Below the pieces are notes generated by a model. It had not been told where the DNA came from, searched no databases, and worked only from the letters and a program-made list of their open reading frames with translations. Position numbers and translations under genes: made by a program. This document shows, one piece after another, positions 6,154 to 12,081 of a stretch of DNA of 12,081 bases. Numbering within the stretch: position 1 is the first letter of the stretch; every line of letters starts with the position of its first letter. The stretch is from Bacteroidota bacterium (GTDB lineage Bacteria; Bacteroidota; Bacteroidia; B-17B0; B-17BO), in NCBI GenBank assembly GCA_947462425.1, contig CANHPI010000048.1:1-12081 (forward strand). The letters are read 5' to 3'.

Positions 6154-6891
6154 ATGACATTTAATAGATTAACACTTTTTATAATGACATTAGTAATAAC
6201 TAATGTGATTTTTTCGCAAACTTTTTCAAATCAGCCATCAGCATCATCTAAACTCTATATAGCTAAAGAAATAATTGACATTGATTATGGCATTATGATG
6301 TACAATAAATTAGTGCCAATGATGGGTGGCGATTCTGTAAGATATTCACAAGAAGGAGTTAAGGCGCAAAATTACCAAGAAGATTATTATGTTAGCGGAA
6401 AGTTATTGCATAAAGGATTTTATGCGGATGGTACTATTAAAGTATTTAAAAACTATTATGAAAACGGACAAGTTGAACGTTCTTTTTCGAGTACGGATGT
6501 GAAGCGTGGTAAATTAGAAATTTTTTATGAGGATGGTAAAGTAAAATCCTCTGTCAATTATTATCAGGGAAATCCGCAAAATCAATATGATTTTTTTAAG
6601 AATGGAACTCCTGAGTATATTGAAGAAAATGATAAGAATATAGAGTATTTATTCAAGAGAAATTCATTTTACGAAAATGGATTACCGGCTTCAATATTTG
6701 AATTAGTTGATAAAAAAACTAAGACTTACATTAAAAAAGAGTTTTATGAAAGTGGTCAATTAAAAGAAGAGGGCTCAATGCTTTTTAGAAAAGATTTAGG
6801 AGATTACCAGAAAGAAGGTATTTGGAATTATTACGATGAAAAAGGCAACGTTATAAAAACAGAAAAATATCAAGCTGGAGAAAAGTTATAA
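6154..6891 (+). CDS. Exported YwqK/MORN-repeat protein
   Basis: A 245-aa protein with an N-terminal signal peptide (MTFNRLTLFIMTLVITNVIFSQ, cleavage likely at S21/Q22 in the style of this phylum). It lacks the Cys of a lipoprotein. From about residue 82 it consists of short MORN-like repeats of the YwqK type: GKLLHKGFYADGTIKVFKNYYENGQVE-like units near 82-108, FYEDGKVKSSVNYYQG near 124-139, FYENGLPAS, FYESGQLKEEG near 197-207, and IWNYYDEKGNVIKTEKY near 223-239. Such repeats form a beta-sheet ladder and are probably binding or scaffolding modules. The usual database title 'toxin-antitoxin system YwqK family antitoxin' has little support, and no toxin gene is present. A TAGGA sits 5 nt before the ATG. 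The gene ends at the shared terminator (6901-6930), convergent with the 1497-aa gene. Confidence 0.85.
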   Translation: MTFNRLTLFIMTLVITNVIFSQTFSNQPSASSKLYIAKEIIDIDYGIMMYNKLVPMMGGDSVRYSQEGVKAQNYQEDYYVSGKLLHKGFYADGTIKVFKNYYENGQVERSFSSTDVKRGKLEIFYEDGKVKSSVNYYQGNPQNQYDFFKNGTPEYIEENDKNIEYLFKRNSFYENGLPASIFELVDKKTKTYIKKEFYESGQLKEEGSMLFRKDLGDYQKEGIWNYYDEKGNVIKTEKYQAGEKL

Positions 6892-6900
6892 AAAAATAAA

Positions 6901-6930
6901 TAAAAAAGAGCCTAATAAGGCTCTTTTTTA
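6901..6930. terminator. Bidirectional terminator between convergent genes
   Basis: TAAAAAAGAGCC (6901-6912) pairs perfectly over 12 bp with GGCTCTTTTTTA (6919-6930) around the loop TAATAA. The A tract on one side and T tract on the other give a U-tail in both directions. It starts 9 bp after the YwqK-like stop codon and ends 8 bp before the stop codon of the 1497-aa gene, so one structure should serve both. Confidence 0.95.
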
Positions 6931-6938
6931 TTTGCAAG

Positions 6939-9900
6939 TTAATTTTCTTCACTTGCAACTGCTAGCTTCATTTTTCGTATAAACGCATCTTTTTTAGATG
7001 GGCTACATGTTGTAAACTGAAACGTAGGACCAGTTTTCACATCTTGTTTTCTGTCTTTTGATTTTAGTTCCTTAATTGAGTTGTTAAATTCTGCATTACT
7101 ACTCACTACGCTCAATACCCCTTTAAAATAATAAAAGTAATACCATGTTTGCGGGTCTAATTCAAAATACAAAGTGAAATTATCTCCACCTTTTTTTCGT
7201 TGAATTTGAATGTAACCCGGAACCTGTTTGTAAATTTCAGTTTTATTAATTGTACCTAAACCAATTTTTCCAATCGATAAAAACGAACGACTCGGTTTAT
7301 CGTACTTCATTTCTGTATTTGTAATTAAAAATGTTTTTTCAAATTCATCAGGGAATTTCTTAATATTTCCATTTAAATTTAAGTCAGCAATTACCTTATC
7401 TCCCTTTTCTTTCCCTAATATTTCAGTAATACCTTTTGTAAATACAATATTGCTAAAATCAATAGGCTGCATTGTACTATTAAAAACTTCAATGTCTTTA
7501 ATCATTTTTTTTAGAGCTCCTTTGTCAAAAAAGAAATCAATGGTAGACATTAATTCAAATGTTGCAGAATCATTTATTGTACTATGTGTAGCAATTCCTA
7601 TTGTATTAAATTTTACCTGCCCAAAATCTGCTCCTAAGTCCATTTTACCCTCAGCATAAACTTTACAATCATTCGTATTTAAGCTAATATAATTGCCAGG
7701 TAGCGATTGTTCTATAAATTTATCTTTGTTGGTAATTCTATATTCTCCTGACACCTTATCAAAACCTAAGAAACCATTTGCACTAATTACGTCAACATCT
7801 TTTCTTCCACCTCTTAAAGACACAAAGGATGAATATACCATATTTGTATCTTGACCATAAATTATTGCCGAACCAACGGGTTTACCATTCATATCGGTTG
7901 TGTTTTCAGGTAAAGGAATTAGAATTTCAGAAGGGTCGATTTCTCCATTAAATTTTAAATACGCTTTCCCAATTTTTCCACAAGCGTGAACAATTTTTGT
8001 ACCTCCATCATAAGTTAAAAATTTATTTGATGCATATAAAAATACTTTTCCTGCAAAACTAAAATAATCGTTAAACTGAAATTTAGACTCTTCTGAAATG
8101 ATTCCTTCAGAAACTGTTTGACCAGAAGTATCTGGTTTAATAGTATTAAATTTAATTAAATAAGCTTTTTTGTTTTCGTCTAAATATTCATAATCACCGG
8201 TTGCTAAATAACTTTTTCGTCCAAAAATATTTGCTCTAACATTCTTAATGGTATGATATTTAGTAACTGTATTTGCAAGTATACTTGAGTTTTTTAAGGT
8301 GTCCATAACGGCACTTCTATAAACAACTACTTTTCCTGAATCAGGAAATAATCTTGCATCGGCTACATTAATAAACGGAACATTAATACAATTAATAATA
8401 CATTTTCTTAAATTGTATTTTGCAGCAGGTGCTAAAAATTTAAGAGAATCTTGTTTAGGATGCACAGAAATAAATTGCGGTCCTGCTAAGTCTAATGCAT
8501 TTTCTATATTTCCATCTAATTTTTTGTTTTCATCTCCTAATTGTATTTCTTCACTATCCATAAACCACTTAAATCGCTCCATGTAAGCTATATATTGATT
8601 TTTAGGAAACTTCACAATAGATGCTTTTCCGTTAGCAACAAACTCACCAACTCTTTTATCTAAATCTATTTTTGCATTAACATTATCCGATGTAAATGAT
8701 AAACCTTCCTCATCAATTGCTTTTAAATGAAAGTTGGCAGTATCAGAAAAAATTTGATGTTGTTTAAATAATATGTTAGTTGATACAATATCAGCCTTTA
8801 TCATATCTACAACTCCATTTCCATGCAACTCTTTTGGGTTTAAAGAATATTTTCCGTTAAATATACATTTGCCGTTAAAGAGTTTAAATGGACTTGCTTT
8901 ATTTGTTGCATTCATTAAATCTTTGTATGGCATCCAATGCACAAATACAGTATCGCCCTGAGTTTGTGGAAATTCAGTTGGGTTAATTTGTTCTTTTACC
9001 TCAAATGAGTTTGCCATTGTATTCATACTATCTGGAAAGAAAATAAAATCTTTTGATTTTGTAACTGATGTTACATAATTTAAATCTCCATCAGCTCTTA
9101 ATCCGTTATTGCTTAACTTAATCTCATTTTCAAATTTTGCTTTACCACCATATACCTGAAAACCGCCTGGCGGAGTTTTTCTTATAAATCCTAATGAGTA
9201 ATCTTTTTGAAGAGATAATTGCTCTCTAAATGTTGGAAAAATATCTGCTGAAGAGAATTCACCGTCAAATATTAAACCTTCATTTCTAAAGTTATCTAAG
9301 CTATCCATGGTAAATGGGTCAAGTTTATAATAAAATTTATCACGATTATATACTCCCTTAAATATGTTTTTTTTATCATAGTAAGTATAACTTTCTTTAA
9401 AACTTTGAAATGATGGAAAGGTTGGTGCTTTTGCCCATCCACTATGGTTTCTGGGCGCATCAATTCGTAGTTCACCATTTAAATTTTCGATAACAGTTTT
9501 TACTCTTTTAAACGAAAAATTACCATTAATATCTGTCTCTCTCGAAACAACATATATTCGGCAAGAGTCAATCGTTTTCATTTTTAATTTAAAAAGATCA
9601 TAATCAAAAACAAAATCTTTACCATGAAATTCAAATTTACCGGAAGCTACAGTGCCTGAAAAATCAATAGTTCTATTTTTCTTTAAAACCAATTCGTTAT
9701 GTTTTGGAAACATAAAAACTTTTTGAGTATCACTTAATAAAATGCTTTCAACGCCTCTTATAGTAATATCATAAGAGTTATTAACCAAGCTCATAGTTGC
9801 ATTATTTTGAATAGGAGCATGCTTTCTGTATTCTTCAGAAAAGAAAGAGCGAATGGTAATAATATCGTAATCTTTCTCGTGTTTTGAATTTTTAAGATAA

Positions 9901-11432
9901 TCGAATAATCGTGGTCTAATAGTTACCAAATCAGTTTCTGGTTCATAATAGATTAAGCCAAAATTAGCCATTTTAAAAATAATGGGTCTTAAATCTACTG
10001 CTAGATTCTTAACATATTTTGCAAAATCTACAACTGTAAATGATACGTTATTGCCATTATTGTTATAGTAATCATTCATTTTATTAACTAGGCTAATGCT
10101 TTCCATGCCCTTTATGGCTTCTAGCCTTCCTCTAGAAAAGAAATCTTGAGATTCAAAAAAAGCCTCGCCTTGATTGTTAGTTGGTAAAAAATTAAATTCA
10201 ATTTTTGGTTCATCAATTTTCCAGACTAGTTGTTCAAAGTACATATCTACTTTGTGATAAGTGTTAAAGTAAGGTGATTTTTCAAGTCCATCATCTGTTC
10301 TTAAAAGAGTAACTGTTTTTTTATCGACTTGATAAACAAAACTTAACCCAGGGTGAATGATAGAATCTTTTTCTAAATAAAATTTTACAGCAGCTGGTTT
10401 TGCATTTATTTTTTCTTTAGTCATAGAAAATGATCGTGCTGAAATTTCTAGGAATCTTGCATTATTTCTTTTAAAAAGAAGTTTTGCCAGACTTTTAGCG
10501 CTACCAGATCCAACAAATTTATTACCACGCATTCCAAATCCCCCATCAAAATCTACATCAGGATAAATATTTTTTACAACCAAACGTTTACTGTATGAAT
10601 CGAAGCGGGGATAGGTTGGCTCCCCATTTTCTGTTACAATTTTATCATTTACTCTTCCTTTTTGAGGTACATCAAAATATTGTTTACCAATAAATGTAGC
10701 AGAGTCAGATATATATCCACCAGTTCTACATTCTAAAGTAACTCTAATTAAATCGGCATATACATCATCACCAACACCGGTTCTTTTCCAACTTAATCTT
10801 CCACCATTACCTGAAAATTTTCCCCAAGATGGATAGTAAACACCTTGAATATTTTCTATGGAGATCGAATCACCTCTTGGGCTAGAACCAATTAATGTGA
10901 ACTTTGGAAATATAACTTTTGGCAGTGAGTCAAATTCAAATTTATAATTAGTTTCTAAGCTTTTATAACTATAGGTTGGCGATTTATAAAAAGTATTATT
11001 TGAGAAAATGTTTTCACTCATTTCTAAGTATTCACTAAAATTTTTTAAATTTTTAGAATTAAATATTTTCTCGATACATAATTGCCAATTATCAAATACC
11101 TCAGGGTTTTGTTTAGAATTAATAAAATTAACTACAGCATTTAAATAGCTAATATAATAAGGATAGGGTTTTAGTTTTCGCAGTAACATCGTGTTACTAG
11201 TTTTATAAATTGCTGATCTATATTTGCTTGAAAAATCAGGTGATTTCCATGCTTTACTAAATTCATTAATATATTCTTCAGCATCTTTTTTATTAGCAGA
11301 ATTGTCGTAGAAGTAATTGTTTAATTCTTTTATAAATTTTATAGAATCTGTGCTAAATTGTGTAATTTTTTGAGCATTTGTAACAGTTGTTGTTACAATA
11401 AATAGCAAAGTGAATATGAGTTTCTTTATCAT
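6939..11432 (-). CDS. Very large exported beta-rich protein of unknown function (1497 aa)
   Basis: I do not recognise a named family, though I recall similar unannotated ~1500-aa proteins in other Bacteroidota. A clear signal peptide (residues 1-20, cut at NA/Q) exports it, and no other membrane helix or C-terminal sorting domain is evident, so it is probably periplasmic or outer-membrane associated. Residues 25-165 are mainly helical. Residues 165-460 are beta-rich (IQGVYYPSWGKFSGNGGRLSW, 195-215). Residues 462-530 are helical with a hairpin and look winged-helix-like. From about 555 to 1445 the chain is a long run of short strands with spaced G-x-G turns (for example LHGNGVVDMIKADIVS, 869-884, and SYLATGDYEYLDENKKAYLIKF, 1074-1095), reminiscent of OstA/LptA- or AsmA-type beta folds. 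That resemblance is inference. The frame is intact across 4.5 kb, which argues for selection. It starts just downstream of a symmetric divergent promoter shared with yajQ. Confidence 0.9.
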   Translation of the reverse strand: MIKKLIFTLLFIVTTTVTNAQKITQFSTDSIKFIKELNNYFYDNSANKKDAEEYINEFSKAWKSPDFSSKYRSAIYKTSNTMLLRKLKPYPYYISYLNAVVNFINSKQNPEVFDNWQLCIEKIFNSKNLKNFSEYLEMSENIFSNNTFYKSPTYSYKSLETNYKFEFDSLPKVIFPKFTLIGSSPRGDSISIENIQGVYYPSWGKFSGNGGRLSWKRTGVGDDVYADLIRVTLECRTGGYISDSATFIGKQYFDVPQKGRVNDKIVTENGEPTYPRFDSYSKRLVVKNIYPDVDFDGGFGMRGNKFVGSGSAKSLAKLLFKRNNARFLEISARSFSMTKEKINAKPAAVKFYLEKDSIIHPGLSFVYQVDKKTVTLLRTDDGLEKSPYFNTYHKVDMYFEQLVWKIDEPKIEFNFLPTNNQGEAFFESQDFFSRGRLEAIKGMESISLVNKMNDYYNNNGNNVSFTVVDFAKYVKNLAVDLRPIIFKMANFGLIYYEPETDLVTIRPRLFDYLKNSKHEKDYDIITIRSFFSEEYRKHAPIQNNATMSLVNNSYDITIRGVESILLSDTQKVFMFPKHNELVLKKNRTIDFSGTVASGKFEFHGKDFVFDYDLFKLKMKTIDSCRIYVVSRETDINGNFSFKRVKTVIENLNGELRIDAPRNHSGWAKAPTFPSFQSFKESYTYYDKKNIFKGVYNRDKFYYKLDPFTMDSLDNFRNEGLIFDGEFSSADIFPTFREQLSLQKDYSLGFIRKTPPGGFQVYGGKAKFENEIKLSNNGLRADGDLNYVTSVTKSKDFIFFPDSMNTMANSFEVKEQINPTEFPQTQGDTVFVHWMPYKDLMNATNKASPFKLFNGKCIFNGKYSLNPKELHGNGVVDMIKADIVSTNILFKQHQIFSDTANFHLKAIDEEGLSFTSDNVNAKIDLDKRVGEFVANGKASIVKFPKNQYIAYMERFKWFMDSEEIQLGDENKKLDGNIENALDLAGPQFISVHPKQDSLKFLAPAAKYNLRKCIINCINVPFINVADARLFPDSGKVVVYRSAVMDTLKNSSILANTVTKYHTIKNVRANIFGRKSYLATGDYEYLDENKKAYLIKFNTIKPDTSGQTVSEGIISEESKFQFNDYFSFAGKVFLYASNKFLTYDGGTKIVHACGKIGKAYLKFNGEIDPSEILIPLPENTTDMNGKPVGSAIIYGQDTNMVYSSFVSLRGGRKDVDVISANGFLGFDKVSGEYRITNKDKFIEQSLPGNYISLNTNDCKVYAEGKMDLGADFGQVKFNTIGIATHSTINDSATFELMSTIDFFFDKGALKKMIKDIEVFNSTMQPIDFSNIVFTKGITEILGKEKGDKVIADLNLNGNIKKFPDEFEKTFLITNTEMKYDKPSRSFLSIGKIGLGTINKTEIYKQVPGYIQIQRKKGGDNFTLYFELDPQTWYYFYYFKGVLSVVSSNAEFNNSIKELKSKDRKQDVKTGPTFQFTTCSPSKKDAFIRKMKLAVASEEN

Positions 11433-11445
11433 AAATATTATTTGT

Positions 11446-11487
11446 TGTACATCAAATATATTGATAGCAATTTATATTTGATGCACA
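11446..11487. promoter_or_regulatory. Symmetric inverted repeat carrying divergent -7 promoter boxes
   Basis: CATCAAATATA (11450-11460) is the exact inverse complement of TATATTTGATG (11473-11483). Three more pairs beyond one mismatch extend the arms to 15 bp (11446-11460 and 11473-11487) around a 12-bp spacer. Each arm contains TATATTTG, a perfect Bacteroidota -7 box: on the plus strand at 11473-11480 for yajQ, and on the minus strand at 11453-11460 for the 1497-aa gene. Neither box has a TTTG at the right -33 distance. Arm centres are 23 bp apart, about two helical turns, so the repeat could also be a dimeric regulator site. Predicted starts lie at or outside the arm ends, so neither mRNA would contain the hairpin. 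Confidence 0.65.
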
Positions 11488-11556
11488 TTTTACAAACAAA
11501 AATTTATACTTTTATATCTCATTAAACTTAAAACAAATTATTTAAAATTAAATCGT

Positions 11557-12045
11557 ATGCCATCTTTTGATATAACAAGTAAAGCTGATACTCAAACATT
11601 AGATAACGCAATTAATGTAGCCAAAAAAGAAATATTAAACAGATTTGATTTTCGTGATTCAAAAAGTGAAGTAGAATTAAATAAAAAGGATTTGATCATT
11701 ACGATTGTTACAGAGCATGATATGAGATTAAACGCTATTTTAGATTCAATTCATAGCCGTATGCTTAAACAAGGCTTAGACCCTCGTTGTTTGGATGAAA
11801 GTAAAGCTCATTATCCATCAGGAATGATTATTAAAAAAGAAATTAAAATTCGTCAAGGAATTGAAAAGGAAGCCTCAAAAAAAATCTTAAAAGACATAAA
11901 AGACAGTAAAATTAAGGTGACGGCTCAAGTAATGGATGATATTATTCGTGTTTCGAGCAAGAGCATTAACGATTTGCAAGCGGTTATCGCTATATGTAGA
12001 AAAGGAGATTACGAAATCCCTTTGCAATTTATTAATATGAAATAG
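11557..12045 (+). CDS. yajQ: YajQ family nucleotide-binding protein
   Basis: A 162-aa cytosolic protein matching the YajQ (UPF0234) family over its full length (usual about 160-163 aa). Seen: the family start MPSFDI, RFDFRDSKSEVELNKKDLIITI (29-50), KQGLDPRCLDESKAHYPSG, KIRQGIEKEASKKILKDIKDSKIKVTAQV and the closing DDIIRVSSKSINDLQAVIA. The fold is two ferredoxin-like halves. Xanthomonas members bind cyclic di-GMP and act in transcription, and E. coli YajQ has been reported to bind nucleic acid or nucleotides. Which applies here cannot be read from sequence. It is transcribed divergently from the 1497-aa gene. Its leader has a perfect -7 box, then CATTAAACTTAAAA (11520-11533) and TTAAAATTAAAT (11542-11553), in the same order as upstream of gcvH. 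Confidence 0.95.
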   Translation: MPSFDITSKADTQTLDNAINVAKKEILNRFDFRDSKSEVELNKKDLIITIVTEHDMRLNAILDSIHSRMLKQGLDPRCLDESKAHYPSGMIIKKEIKIRQGIEKEASKKILKDIKDSKIKVTAQVMDDIIRVSSKSINDLQAVIAICRKGDYEIPLQFINMK

Positions 12046-12047
12046 CC

Positions 12048-12081
12048 ATGTTTGCTAAAACACAAACACAAATGAAGATAA
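12048..12081 (+). CDS. Possible start of the next gene (partial)
   Basis: An ATG 2 bp after the yajQ stop codon opens a frame reading MFAKTQTQMKI that remains open to the window edge. The tight spacing would fit an operon with yajQ. Eleven codons are too few to identify or confirm a gene, and there is no ribosome-binding evidence. Confidence 0.3.
   Translation, partial: MFAKTQTQMKI

Noticed and set aside
6154..6891. Toxin-antitoxin module based on the YwqK 'antitoxin' label
   Set aside because: The protein is exported and built of MORN-like repeats. No toxin gene lies next to it, and the label is an annotation habit.
7450..9478. Short open frames at 7450-7659 (+), 8773-8961 (+) and 9296-9478 (-)
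   Set aside because: All sit inside the 1497-aa gene in other frames, with no promoter or leader of their own and no protein-like pattern.

Overview
The window is from a low-G+C member of the Bacteroidota. Three things point there. First, the promoter elements read TAnnTTTG, the phylum's -7 box, and most genes have an A/T-rich leader with no clear Shine-Dalgarno sequence. Second, the gene content fits: a long-form (487 aa) GAPDH, a small VanZ-like protein just after gcvH, and a very large exported beta-rich protein. Third, the exported proteins have signal peptides ending just before Gln. I cannot name a genus. There is no integrase, transposase, CRISPR array, rRNA or tRNA, so this looks like ordinary chromosome with two genes of unknown function.

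Left part, minus strand (41-3770): a 3-hydroxybutyryl-CoA dehydrogenase gene with a near-ideal promoter (3824-3855) is followed 6 bp later by a small unknown gene, probably in the same transcript. After 103 bp comes a pRiA4b ORF-3-like gene with a very acidic tail. After another 87 bp comes the long GAPDH gene. That 87-bp gap carries an inverted repeat and three tandem copies of a 7-mer beside the GAPDH start codon.

Middle part, plus strand (3924-6930): gcvH is transcribed divergently from hbd and ends in a strong hairpin terminator. A G+C-rich, hairpin-forming intergenic element follows (4438-4536), then a four-helix VanZ-like membrane protein. Next come a perfect 17-bp tandem duplication, trxB (thioredoxin reductase) and an exported YwqK/MORN-repeat protein. 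The convergent boundary at 6901-6930 is a perfect bidirectional terminator.

Right part (6939-12081): a 4.5-kb minus-strand gene encodes a 1497-aa exported protein with no recognised domain, and it faces away from a yajQ-family gene. The 124 bp between them contain a large inverted repeat (11446-11487). Each arm carries a perfect -7 box, one for each direction. A possible next gene starts 2 bp after yajQ and runs off the end.

Most functions are housekeeping: glycolysis/gluconeogenesis, acyl-CoA metabolism, one-carbon/lipoate metabolism and thiol redox. The parts most worth a second look are the 1497-aa protein, which may have a winged-helix-like segment inside a secreted beta-rich chain, the symmetric divergent promoter upstream of it, the hairpin element after gcvH, and a GAPDH that lacks the usual NAD-selecting Asp.
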